Shown here in pieces: positions 16,324 through 24,386 of a stretch of DNA of 41,062 nt. The notes below the pieces were generated by a model. The model was not told where the DNA came from, ran no database searches, and saw nothing but the letters and a program-made list of their open reading frames with translations. How positions within the stretch are numbered: position 1 is the first letter of the stretch; every line of letters starts with the position of its first letter. Position numbers and translations under genes: made by a program. Source of the stretch: Rubrivivax sp. (GTDB lineage Bacteria; Pseudomonadota; Gammaproteobacteria; Burkholderiales; Burkholderiaceae_C); contig JADJYX010000050.1 in NCBI GenBank assembly GCA_016719535.1, forward strand, positions 1-41,062, in the 5' to 3' direction.

Positions 16324-17229
16324 ATGTCGCTTGTCGACCCGCGGCCGCTCGCCGCCCACGTCGAATGCGGTGGCCCGCGCCTGATGGCCGGCGCCGCACA
16401 GCCCTTGACGCGCGAGATCGAAGTTCTCGACGAATATGGTCAGGCCCGGCGGCTGCACATTCCCGTCGAGCGGCCGCTCACGGTCTTCGTCGACAAGCGC
16501 GAACTGGTCACGCTGATGACCCTGGGCGCCGCACCCGAGCTGCTGGTGCTCGGCTACCTGCGCAACCAGCGCCTCGTCGATGAGCTCGTGCAGGTGGAGT
16601 CGATCACCGTCGACTGGGATGTCGAAGCCGCCGCAGTGCGCACGCGCGGCGGCGTCGAGGCCATCGAAGCGCGCACGGTGCGGCGCGTGGTGACGACGGG
16701 TTGCGGGCAGGGAACCGTCTTCGGCGATCTGCAGGCGCAGGTCGATGCGATCCGGCTGCCGCCGCCGGCGCAGGCGCGCATCCGCCAGTCGGCGCTGCAC
16801 GGCATGCTCGAGGTGATGCGCCAGCAGGACAGCATCCACCGCAAGGCCGGATCGGTGCATGGCTGCGCCCTGTTCCGTGGCACCGAACTGCTCGCCTTCG
16901 TCGAGGACGTCGGCCGCCACAATGCGATCGACACGATCGCCGGCTGGATGTGGATGCATGGCATCGGCGGCGCCGACAAGACCTTCTACACCACCGGCCG
17001 GCTGACCAGCGAGATGGTGACCAAGGCCGCGCAGATGGGCATCCCGATCGTCGTCTCGCGCAACGGCGTCACGCAGATGGGCCATGCCTTCGCGAGCCGC
17101 CTGGGCATGACCCTGTTCGGCCGCGCCGCCAACCGCCACTTCATCTGCTACACCGGTTTCGAGCGCTTCGATTCCGAACCCGAGCCGCTGCGCTCGCCGG
17201 TGCGCGTGGTGGCCGGCGCGGGCAGCTGA
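16324..17229 (+). CDS. fdhD: Formate dehydrogenase accessory sulfurtransferase FdhD
   Basis: Passes sulfur from cysteine desulfurase to the molybdenum cofactor before its insertion into FdhA; essential for Fdh activity in characterised systems. 301 residues. Key blocks: VERPLTVFVDKRELVTLMTL, GYLRNQRLV, RRVVTTGCGQGTVFGD (the active cysteine loop), RKAGSVHGCALFRGTELLAF, EDVGRHNAIDTIAGW and TGRLTSEMVTKAAQMGIPIV. E. coli FdhD has a CxxC pair in the loop; here only one Cys is visible in GCGQG, a variant I believe occurs in other betaproteobacteria. Last gene of the fdh operon, convergent with glpD with only 25 bp between them. Confidence 0.93.
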   Translation: MSLVDPRPLAAHVECGGPRLMAGAAQPLTREIEVLDEYGQARRLHIPVERPLTVFVDKRELVTLMTLGAAPELLVLGYLRNQRLVDELVQVESITVDWDVEAAAVRTRGGVEAIEARTVRRVVTTGCGQGTVFGDLQAQVDAIRLPPPAQARIRQSALHGMLEVMRQQDSIHRKAGSVHGCALFRGTELLAFVEDVGRHNAIDTIAGWMWMHGIGGADKTFYTTGRLTSEMVTKAAQMGIPIVVSRNGVTQMGHAFASRLGMTLFGRAANRHFICYTGFERFDSEPEPLRSPVRVVAGAGS

Positions 17230-17254
17230 GGCCGGCACCCAGCCGCCCGCGGGC

Positions 17255-18781
17255 CTAGCGGCCACCGCTGCCGCCGTAGCGGCCTTGCCACCAGTCGGCC
17301 ACGCGCTGGCGCTCGGCAGCGTCGTAGTGCAGCCCCAGCTTGCTGCGTCGCCACAGCACGTCGTCGGCGCTGCGCGCCCATTCGGCGTCGTGCAGGTGCT
17401 GCAGCTCGCCCTCGTGCAGGCCCGGGGTGACCTCGGCACCCAGCGGCCCCGCCAGCAGCAAGGCCACGCGTGCGCCATAGCTGCGCACCCAGCGGCGTCG
17501 CATGGCCTGCGGCAGTTCGGGGTGGCGGCGCGCCAGTTCGGCGTCGAAGCGGGCGATGTCCTCGTCAGGGCGCGTCCGTTGCGGCACCAGGCTGCCCAGA
17601 TCGCCGCCGGGCAGCACCGCGCTTTCGGTCCAGTGCGTCGGGCGCCAGCCCAGCGGCGCGCTCAGCAGGTCGGCGGCTTCCTCGGCCAGTTTGCGGAAGG
17701 TGGTGATCTTGCCGCCCCAGACGTTGAGCAGCGCCGCACCGCCTTCGGTGTCGAGCTCCAGCCGGTAGTCGCGCGTCACCGCCGAGGCGTCGCCCGCTTC
17801 GTCGTCCAGCAGCGGGCGCACGCCGGCGTAGCGCCAGACGACATCGGCCGCGCCGACCGGGCGGCGGAAATAACGGCTGACCTGCTCGCACAGGTAGCGC
17901 ACCTCGGCCTCGTCGATCTGCACCGTGCCGATGTCGCCGGCATATTCGACATCGGTGGTGCCGATCAGCGTGTAGTCGTCCTCGTAGGGAATGGCGAAGA
18001 TGATGCGCTGGTCGGGGTTCTGGAAGATGTAGGCGTGGTCGTGCTCGAACAGGCGCCGCACGACGATGTGGCTGCCCTTGACCAGCCGCAGCGCCCTGGC
18101 ACGCGGCAGCGCCGCCTGCTCGCCCAGGAAACGCGCCGCCCAGGGGCCGGTGGCGTTGACCAGCGCGCGCGCGCGCAGCGTGATCGCCGCGCTGCCGGCC
18201 GGTTGCAGCGTCGCCAGCCAGCCGCCGGCGTCACGTTGCGCGCGGGTGCACGCGCAGCGCGTCGTCACGGTGGCGCCGCGTGCCGCGGCGTCGATCGCAT
18301 TCAGCACCACCAGCCGCGCATCGTCGACCCAGCCGTCGCTGTAGACGAAGCCGTGCGTGAACTGCGGCTTGAGCGCGGCGCCGGCCGGGTGCTCGCGCAG
18401 GCGCACGCCCTGCGAGCCGGGCAGCCATTCGCGGCGCGCCAGGTGGTCGTACAGGAACAGGCCGGCGCGGACCATCCAGACCGGCCGCATCGACGGATCG
18501 TGCGGCATCACGAAGCGCAGCGGCCACATGATGTGCGGCGCGCTGCGCAGCAGGCGTTCGCGCTCGGCCAGCGCCTTGCGCACGAGGCCGAATTCGTAGT
18601 ACTCGAGGTAGCGCAGGCCGCCGTGGATGAGCTTGGTGCTGGCCGACGAGGTGTGCTGCGCCAGGTCGTGCTGCTCGCACAACCAGACCTTCAGCCCGCG
18701 GCCGGCCAGGTCGCGCGCGATGCCGGCACCGTTGATGCCGCCGCCGACGACGAGGACGTCGCAGTGGTGATCTGGCGCCAC
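17255..18781 (-). CDS. glpD: Aerobic glycerol-3-phosphate dehydrogenase
   Basis: FAD enzyme oxidising glycerol-3-phosphate to dihydroxyacetone phosphate and passing electrons to quinone at the inner membrane. 508 residues, as expected. The FAD-binding start is DVLVVGGGINGAGIARDLAG; then SSASTKLIHGGLRYLEYYEF, the substrate-site region GFVYSDGWVDDARLVVLNAI, VNATGPWA, IFAIPYEDDYTLIGTTDVEY and WRYAGVRPLLDD. The carboxyl domain ends with RRSKLGLHYDAAERQRVADW. No frame damage. Its stop is 25 bp from the convergent fdhD stop. A downstream Mpo1-type gene on the same strand lies 7 nt upstream of the start, so the two may be co-transcribed. No glpF/glpK is in the window. Confidence 0.93.
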   Translation of the reverse strand: MAPDHHCDVLVVGGGINGAGIARDLAGRGLKVWLCEQHDLAQHTSSASTKLIHGGLRYLEYYEFGLVRKALAERERLLRSAPHIMWPLRFVMPHDPSMRPVWMVRAGLFLYDHLARREWLPGSQGVRLREHPAGAALKPQFTHGFVYSDGWVDDARLVVLNAIDAAARGATVTTRCACTRAQRDAGGWLATLQPAGSAAITLRARALVNATGPWAARFLGEQAALPRARALRLVKGSHIVVRRLFEHDHAYIFQNPDQRIIFAIPYEDDYTLIGTTDVEYAGDIGTVQIDEAEVRYLCEQVSRYFRRPVGAADVVWRYAGVRPLLDDEAGDASAVTRDYRLELDTEGGAALLNVWGGKITTFRKLAEEAADLLSAPLGWRPTHWTESAVLPGGDLGSLVPQRTRPDEDIARFDAELARRHPELPQAMRRRWVRSYGARVALLLAGPLGAEVTPGLHEGELQHLHDAEWARSADDVLWRRSKLGLHYDAAERQRVADWWQGRYGGSGGR

Positions 18782-18788
18782 GCAGCGG

Positions 18789-19328
18789 TCAGGCCGGATG
18801 CGCCAGATTGCGCAGCATCGTCGGCCCGGCGTGGCGCTCGATCTCGCGCACCAGCGAGCGGAACAGGCCCAGTGCCGCCAGCATTTCCATCACCACGAAC
18901 ATCGGGCCCACCAGCAGGCCGACCAGGTCATCGGCAAAGGCGGGTTTGCGGCCCTCGTAATAGTGGCCGACGAACTGCACGATCCAGCCGACGACGAAGA
19001 ACCCCAGCCCCCAGCCCAGCCAGGGCCCGATGCCGCCGTCGGTCACGCGGTGCGCCAGCAGCAGCAGCAAGGCGGTGGCGGCGCTCGCGGCCACGCCCAG
19101 CAGCAATTCACCGCGCGTCACGTACCAGAGGGCGACCGCTGCGAAAGCAAGCCATGCCGGCGACAACATCAGCGTGCCCACCATGAAGCCCGGCCTGGAC
19201 AGCAGCACGCCGATGCCGAAGACGATCATCGGCACGCCGACGAAGTGCGTCAGGATGTTGCGGCGATCGCGGTGGTACTGCGCATACTGCGTCAGCAGTG
19301 CGAGGGCGGGGCGGAAGGGGCTGGCCAT
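18789..19328 (-). CDS. Mpo1-like (DUF962) membrane protein
   Basis: A 179-residue membrane protein of the DUF962/Mpo1-like family. The amino end has LLTQYAQYHRDRRNILTHFV and GVPMIVFGIGVLLS; the conserved His in NILTHFVG and the later GWIVQFVGHYYEGRKPAF are the family signatures. About four membrane segments are visible (near residues 30-50, 55-75, 80-100 and 108-130). In yeast Mpo1 is a dioxygenase acting on 2-hydroxy fatty acids; in bacteria the role is not established. I chose ATG 19328; an ATG at 19343 would add five residues. Immediately upstream of glpD on the same strand. Confidence 0.8.
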   Translation of the reverse strand: MASPFRPALALLTQYAQYHRDRRNILTHFVGVPMIVFGIGVLLSRPGFMVGTLMLSPAWLAFAAVALWYVTRGELLLGVAASAATALLLLLAHRVTDGGIGPWLGWGLGFFVVGWIVQFVGHYYEGRKPAFADDLVGLLVGPMFVVMEMLAALGLFRSLVREIERHAGPTMLRNLAHPA

Positions 19329-19452
19329 GGCAGTGGGCTCCATGCTCGACGTCCGCATCCTAGCGCGGATGCCGCCCGGCCGCAGCCCGCTTCGGCGGCG
19401 CCATCCGGCCCGGGTGGAATAATCCGCCATCCCGGCCCGACGAGCAGCGTGC

Positions 19453-20022
<570 letters not shown>

Positions 20023-20032
20023 GGGGGCGTCC

Positions 20033-20911
20033 ATGAAATGGGAAGGCGAGGAACAGAGCCGCAACGTCGAGGACCGGCGCGGCGAGGGCGGCGGCAGGCC
20101 CCGCCTGGGCGGTGGACGCGGCATCGGCCTGGGCACCATCGTCATCGCGCTGGTGGCCGGCTGGATCTTCGGCATCAACCCGCTGACGGTGCTCGGCCTG
20201 CTCTCCGGCGGCGGCTCGCCGGTGGAGGTGGCGCAGACGCAGGCCCCGGCCCAGCGTCCACCCGCCGACGACCGCGCCGCGGCCTTCGTCGCGACCGTGC
20301 TGCGCGACACCGAACGTGTCTGGGGCAGCCAGTTTTCGGCCAGCGGCGGCGCCTACCAGGAGCCCAGGCTGGTGCTGTTCCGCGACCGCATCGCCTCGGC
20401 CTGCGGCATGGGTGAAGCGGCGATGGGGCCGTTCTATTGCCCGGGCGATGGCAAGGTCTACCTCGACCTGTCGTTCTTCGACACCCTGCACCAGCGCATG
20501 GGCGCGCCCGGCGACTTTGCGCAGGCCTATGTGATCGCGCACGAGGTCGGCCACCATGTGCAGAACCTGCTGGGGGTGACGGGCAAGGTCGACGGCATGC
20601 GCGGCCGCGTGTCGCAGCAGCAGATGAATGCCTTGTCGGTGCGCGTCGAGTTGCAGGCCGACTGCCTGGCCGGCGTGTGGGCGCACCACAGCCAGGCGGG
20701 CAAGAACTGGCTCGAGCATGGCGACCTCGAGGAGGCGATGAATGCCGCGGCGCGCATCGGCGACGACACGCTGCAGCGTCAGTCCACGGGAACGGTACGG
20801 CCCGAATCGTTCACCCATGGCAGCAGCGCGCAGCGCATGCGCTGGTTCCAGCGTGGCCTGCAGCAGGGTCAGGTCGCCGGCTGCAACACCTTCGAGGCGC
20901 GCGACCTGTGA
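20033..20911 (+). CDS. YpfJ-type neutral zinc metallopeptidase
   Basis: Membrane-anchored zinc metallopeptidase (YpfJ family, zincin fold), 292 residues. A charged, Gly-rich amino end precedes one membrane segment (GLGTIVIALVAGWIFGINPL, residues about 32-51), so the catalytic domain should face the periplasm. The zinc motif is YVIAHEVGHHVQNLLG (HEVGH, residues about 166-170), and the third ligand region is RVELQADCLAGVWAHHS. FYCPGDGKVYLDLSFFDTL is also conserved. The start ATG 20033 follows the dcd stop by 10 nt. Substrate unknown in this family. Convergent with pdxH, 9 bp apart. Confidence 0.9.
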   Translation: MKWEGEEQSRNVEDRRGEGGGRPRLGGGRGIGLGTIVIALVAGWIFGINPLTVLGLLSGGGSPVEVAQTQAPAQRPPADDRAAAFVATVLRDTERVWGSQFSASGGAYQEPRLVLFRDRIASACGMGEAAMGPFYCPGDGKVYLDLSFFDTLHQRMGAPGDFAQAYVIAHEVGHHVQNLLGVTGKVDGMRGRVSQQQMNALSVRVELQADCLAGVWAHHSQAGKNWLEHGDLEEAMNAAARIGDDTLQRQSTGTVRPESFTHGSSAQRMRWFQRGLQQGQVAGCNTFEARDL

Positions 20912-20920
20912 GCCTTGGCG

Positions 20921-21556
20921 CTACGGCGCCAGCCGCTCGCGCAGCCAGGCACCGGCGTCGTCGCGCCGGTAGCGCAGCCGGTCGTGCAGCCGGCTCTTGC
21001 GGCCCTGCCAGAATTCCCAGCGGTCGGGCAGCAGGCGGTAGCCGCCCCAGTGCGGCGGCCGCGGCGGATGCAGCAGGTATTGCGCACCGAACCGGGCGGC
21101 ATTGGTCACCAGCACGCTGCGCGACGTGATGACCTGGCTCTGCGGCGAGGCCCAGGCACCGATGCGCGAATCGAGCGGCCGCGTGGCGTAGTAGGCGTCG
21201 GACTCGGCGTCGCTGGTCTTCTCGACGCGGCCCTCGATGCGCACCACGCGCTCGAGTTCGACCCAGTGGAACTGCAGCGCGGCAAACGGGCAGTGCGCCA
21301 GTTCGCGGCCCTTGCGGCTTTGATAGTTCGTATACCAGACGATGCCGCGCTCGTCGAAACCCTTGATGAGCACCACGCGCGTCGACGGGCGCCCGTCGGC
21401 GGCGACCGTGGCCACCGTCATCGCATTGGGCTCGGGCAGCTGCGCGTCCAGCGCCTGCTTCATCCAGTGCTCGAACTGCCGCAGCGGATCGGCCTCCGAG
21501 GCGTATTCGTCGAGGGCGTCGCGTTCGTAGCTCTTGCGCAGGGCGGCCAGGTCCAT
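20921..21556 (-). CDS. pdxH: Pyridoxamine/pyridoxine 5'-phosphate oxidase
   Basis: FMN enzyme that forms pyridoxal 5'-phosphate from PNP or PMP. 211 residues, standard length. Motifs: LRKSYERDALDEYASEADPL, AMTVATVAADGRPSTRVVLI, KGFDERGIVWYTNYQSRKGR, FHWVELERVVRIEGRVEK, the signature RPLDSRIGAWASPQSQVI, and WGGYRLLPDRWEFWQGRKSR near the end. I use ATG 21556 because homologues start just before LRKSYE; longer readings add unconserved residues. PLP is the cofactor of SelA in this window, but that link is generic. No damage seen. Confidence 0.94.
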   Translation of the reverse strand: MDLAALRKSYERDALDEYASEADPLRQFEHWMKQALDAQLPEPNAMTVATVAADGRPSTRVVLIKGFDERGIVWYTNYQSRKGRELAHCPFAALQFHWVELERVVRIEGRVEKTSDAESDAYYATRPLDSRIGAWASPQSQVITSRSVLVTNAARFGAQYLLHPPRPPHWGGYRLLPDRWEFWQGRKSRLHDRLRYRRDDAGAWLRERLAP

Positions 21557-21611
21557 CGCCGGAGTATATGAACGGCGGCAGCCGCTGGCCTCGCGTTCCC
21601 CGGGGCCTGCC

Positions 21612-21703
21612 CTTACGTGGAAGACCGTAAGTGAACGTCCCAACTAGGCCGTGCCGGTGGCGCGGTCCATGCTTGCGGCCAAAGAACCCCCGCCGGTGGG
21701 GTT
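21612..21703. promoter_or_regulatory. Two inverted repeats in the pdxH-mocA divergent gap
   Basis: The 180-bp gap between the divergent pdxH and MocA-like genes holds CTTACG (21612-21617) facing CGTAAG (21626-21631), and AACCCC (21685-21690) facing GGGGTT (21698-21703). The first is rather AT-rich for this DNA and could be an operator; the second lies in the leader of the MocA-like gene. No known motif is recognised. Confidence 0.3.
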
Positions 21704-21736
21704 CGCACAACCGCTCACGGACGTCAGGGACAGGCA

Positions 21737-22345
21737 ATGAGGCAGCGCCCCACCATCGTGGTGCTGGCCGCGGGCCAGGGCAATCGCTTTGGCGGGCCGG
21801 TGCACAAGCTCGAGCAGCCGCTGGGCGCTTCGACCGTGCTCGGCAAAACGCTCGGGCAGGTGATTGCCTCCGGCTGCCCCTTCATCGTCGTCACCACCGC
21901 TCGCCTGGCGCCGACGGCGCTGGCGCAGGTCGCGCGCCGCGACCTGCTGGTGGTGCCGGATGAAGACGCACGCCGCGGCGTCGGCCACACCATCGCCGCC
22001 GGTGTATCGGAGCGGCCGGCAGCCAGCGGCTGGCTGGTGCTGCCCGGCGACATGCCGATGATCAGCGTCGCCAGCATCCAGGCCGTGGCCGATGCGCTGG
22101 ACGAACACCCGATCGCTTTCTCGCAATACCGCGGGCGCCGGGGGCACCCGGTGGGCTTCGGTTCGGAGCTTTTTTCCGAGCTGATCGCGCTCGAAGGCGA
22201 CGAAGGTGCGCGCCGCATCGTCGCGCGCTACCCGGCGCACGCGGTGGCGGTGGACGATCCCGGCGTGCTGGTCGACATCGATACGCCCGAGGACCTGATG
22301 CGCGCGCGCGACAGCGAGCGCCTGCTGCGTTCAGGCGTGGCCTGA
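21737..22345 (+). CDS. MocA/MobA-like nucleotidyltransferase
   Basis: NTP-transferase of the MobA/MocA type, 202 residues. The amino end PTIVVLAAGQGNRFGGPVHK has the nucleotide-binding loop (LAAGxGxRFG) and a lysine placed as in MocA; then LVLPGDMPMISVASIQAVAD (the metal-binding Asp in PGDMP), SQYRGRRGHPVGFGSELFSE, and VAVDDPGVLVDIDTPEDLM. MocA makes the cytosine dinucleotide form of molybdenum cofactor used by xanthine-dehydrogenase-type enzymes. No XdhC-type partner is in the window, so the exact product (MCD or other) cannot be told. It is distinct from mobA at 1999-2604. Its end overlaps the convergent chaC end by 15 bp. Confidence 0.8.
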   Translation: MRQRPTIVVLAAGQGNRFGGPVHKLEQPLGASTVLGKTLGQVIASGCPFIVVTTARLAPTALAQVARRDLLVVPDEDARRGVGHTIAAGVSERPAASGWLVLPGDMPMISVASIQAVADALDEHPIAFSQYRGRRGHPVGFGSELFSELIALEGDEGARRIVARYPAHAVAVDDPGVLVDIDTPEDLMRARDSERLLRSGVA

Positions 22346-22954
22346 CCCCGGCACCAGGCCTTCGCGCCGCGCCAGGCGCATCAGCCGTTCGATCTCGTGG
22401 TCGCGCACACCCTGCGCGCGCAGCGCGAGGGCGGTTTCGGCCAGATAGTCCAGCGTCGTGCCATAGCGGCCGCGCGCATGGCGCAGCACCTGCAGCACCT
22501 GCTCGTCGGCCAGCCGCGGCAGGCAGGCCTCGCTGCGGCGGCTGAGCGTGAAGGCCAGCGCCTGCACCGCGCCCGCGTGCGTGCGGCAAGGCAGCCAGCG
22601 CGGGTCGTACACGCCGGTGGGCATCTCGCGTGCCCACAGCCGCTCGAGTTCCCCGTGCGCGCGCTCGGCCGCCAGCCGATAGACCACGCCGCGGCAACTG
22701 CCGCCCGGCAGCAGGGCAAACACCAGCCCCGGCTGCTCGGGCGTGCCACGGTTGACGCGCGAGCGCATGCGCAGCGCCCGGTGCCAGCCGTGCACGACGG
22801 CGTCGCGCCTTTCCACGGCCTCGAATTCCGGGCGCCAGATGAGCGAGGCATAACCGAAGATCCAGAGGTCCTGGCGGCCGCCCCACTGCGCGCGCGTGCG
22901 CTCGAGCAAGGGGCCGGGGTCGCGCAGCGGGGTCAGGGCATGCGGGGCGGACAT
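22331..22954 (-). CDS. chaC: ChaC-type gamma-glutamylcyclotransferase
   Basis: Predicted glutathione-specific gamma-glutamylcyclotransferase, splitting glutathione to 5-oxoproline and Cys-Gly. 207 residues. The substrate-binding signature is LWIFGYASLIWRPEFEAVER; then VHGWHRALRMRSRVNRGTPE, PGLVFALLPGGSCRGVVYRL, RWLPCRTHAGAVQALAFTLS and LADEQVLQVLRHARGRYGTT. The catalytic Glu region of the family cannot be pinned to one residue by eye. Start ATG 22954, where homologues begin. Overlaps the convergent MocA-like gene by 15 bp at its end. No damage. Confidence 0.88.
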   Translation of the reverse strand: MSAPHALTPLRDPGPLLERTRAQWGGRQDLWIFGYASLIWRPEFEAVERRDAVVHGWHRALRMRSRVNRGTPEQPGLVFALLPGGSCRGVVYRLAAERAHGELERLWAREMPTGVYDPRWLPCRTHAGAVQALAFTLSRRSEACLPRLADEQVLQVLRHARGRYGTTLDYLAETALALRAQGVRDHEIERLMRLARREGLVPGSGHA

Positions 22955-23038
22955 GGACGGCGGGATCGTCGGCAAGCGCCGATGCGGGAGGGGTGAGGGG
23001 ATTTGATCATGCAACCGGGTTGCCTGATCGTGAAAACG

Positions 23039-23704
23039 ATGGTCACATGCCCGCTTCACCCGGCCGTGGCGGCCGCCGCCGTACGCAAGGTCGCGCGCAG
23101 CGTCGAGCTCCGCCATGCCTGCCTGCAGCGTGTGGATGCGCTGGCCGCCAGGCCGCGCGGCAGCGACCGGCTGGGCTGCGCCGATGTGGCCCATGCGTTT
23201 GCCGCGCTGCCCGCCGGCGACCCGCTGCACCGGCAGGCGCCGCCCGCTGTCAGCCCGGACGGGACCATCCTGCGCCCGGTTCGAACGCGACCTCGTCGCC
23301 GTGGTGCACTTCCAGGGCCCGCGTGCCGACGGCATGCCCGAGCTGCACAAGCCGACGCCGCCGCTGGCGGCGCTGCAGAAGAAGGGCTTTGCCGTCGCGC
23401 GGGTCACCAACGGGCGCATGAGCGGCGCTTCGGGCCCGGTGCCGGCGGCCATCCACCTCACGCCCGAGGCGCTCGATGGCGGGCCCTTGTCACGCGTGCG
23501 TGACGGCGGCGTCATCCGGCTGGACGCGGAAGCGGGTACGCTCGACATCCTGCTCGACGACGCCGCCTGGGCGGCGCGCGAGCCGGCCTGCCGCTCCCCG
23601 GCCGCCGCCGATGCGCATGCGCACGGCCTCGGCCGCGAGTGCTTCGGCGCCCTGTTCGGCGCCCCATGCTGGGCGCCGAACAGGGCGCCATCTCCTGGAT
23701 GTGA
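23039..23704 (+). pseudogene. edd: Phosphogluconate dehydratase remnant with the centre deleted
   Basis: Edd converts 6-phosphogluconate to KDPG in the Entner-Doudoroff pathway and is normally about 600 residues. Here only the two ends are present. The amino part (ATG 23039) reads CPLHPAVAAAAVRKVARSVE and LGCADVAHAFAALPAGD. The carboxyl part starts at 23280 in another frame: FERDLVAVVHFQGPRADGMP, VTNGRMSGASGPVPAAIHLT and GGVIRLDAEAGTLDILLDDA. Some 350 or more central residues, including the Fe-S cysteine region, are missing; a small piece (DGTILRP) may be a further remnant, which would mean two deletions. It ends either at TGA 23702-23704 after a frame change near 23664, or as read it continues in frame into eda. 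A true deletion or an assembly misjoin are both possible. The enzyme cannot work as read. Confidence 0.78.
23646..23689. repeat. Perfect 19-bp inverted repeat with 6-nt loop
   Basis: Arms at 23646-23664 and 23671-23689 are exact reverse complements, with loop CATGCT. It lies at the 3' end of the edd remnant, 47 bp before eda. No T-run follows on either strand, so it is not a standard intrinsic terminator. It could modulate edd-eda expression, be a palindromic repeat element, or be the scar of a fold-back error. Confidence 0.85.
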
Positions 23705-23735
23705 CACTGGCTGTGAAGCCCCCGAAAGTGCAACG

Positions 23736-24383
23736 ATGAGCCCCACCCGAACCGTGCCCCCGATGAACCCGAGCGACCTCGCCGCCCACGGTCCCGTGAT
23801 CCCGGTGATCGTGCTGGAGCGCGTGCAGGACGCCGTGCCGCTGGCCGAAGCGCTGCTGGCCGGTGGCGTGCGCGTGCTGGAGGTGACGCTGCGCACGCCG
23901 GCGGCGCTGGCCTGCATCGAGGCCATCGCCAGGGCGCTGCCCGAGGCGCTGGTCGGTGCCGGCACCTTGCGCAGCGTGGCCGATGCCGAGGCCGCCGTCG
24001 ACGCCGGCGCGCGTTTCGGCGTCAGCCCCGGCTGGCGCAGCGACCTCGGCCATGCCTGCCGCAACATGGGCCTGCCCCTGCTGCCGGGCGTGGCCACCGC
24101 CAGCGAGGTGATGGCCGCCAGCGCCGGTGGTTATGACTTCCTGAAGCTGTTTCCGGCCGAGGCGGTGGGCGGCGTGCCGCTGCTGAAGGCGCTGGCCGGG
24201 CCGTTTCCGGACATCGGCTTCTGCCCCACCGGCGGCCTGACGCCGGCCAATGCGCCGCAATATCTGGCGCTGCCCAACGTCAAGGTCTGCGGCGGTTCCT
24301 GGCTGGCGCCGGCCGATGCCGTGGCCAGCGGCGACTGGGCCCGCATCACGCGGCTGGCGCGCGAGGCGGCCGCGCTGCGCTGA
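23736..24383 (+). CDS. eda: KDPG aldolase
   Basis: 2-dehydro-3-deoxy-phosphogluconate aldolase, splitting KDPG to pyruvate and glyceraldehyde-3-phosphate. About 215 residues from ATG 23736 or 206 from ATG 23763 (MNPSDLAAHGPVIPVIVLER). Motifs: ALLAGGVRVLEVTLRTPAAL, VGAGTLRSVADAEAAVDAGA, FGVSPGWRSDLGHAC, LLPGVATASEVMAASAGGYD, DFLKLFPAEAVGG (Schiff-base Lys in LKLFPAE) and FCPTGGLTPANAPQYLALPN. Intact, unlike the adjoining edd, with which it is joined in one open frame as read. Eda also has other uses (hexuronate routes), so it could remain useful even if edd is lost. Confidence 0.93.
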   Translation: MSPTRTVPPMNPSDLAAHGPVIPVIVLERVQDAVPLAEALLAGGVRVLEVTLRTPAALACIEAIARALPEALVGAGTLRSVADAEAAVDAGARFGVSPGWRSDLGHACRNMGLPLLPGVATASEVMAASAGGYDFLKLFPAEAVGGVPLLKALAGPFPDIGFCPTGGLTPANAPQYLALPNVKVCGGSWLAPADAVASGDWARITRLAREAAALR

Positions 24384-24386
24384 GCG

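Noticed and set aside
17230..17254. Terminator between fdhD and glpD
   Set aside because: Only 25 bp separate the stops, and no convincing stem with a T-run was seen.
23646..23689. Intrinsic terminator between edd and eda
   Set aside because: No T-run follows the stem on either strand.
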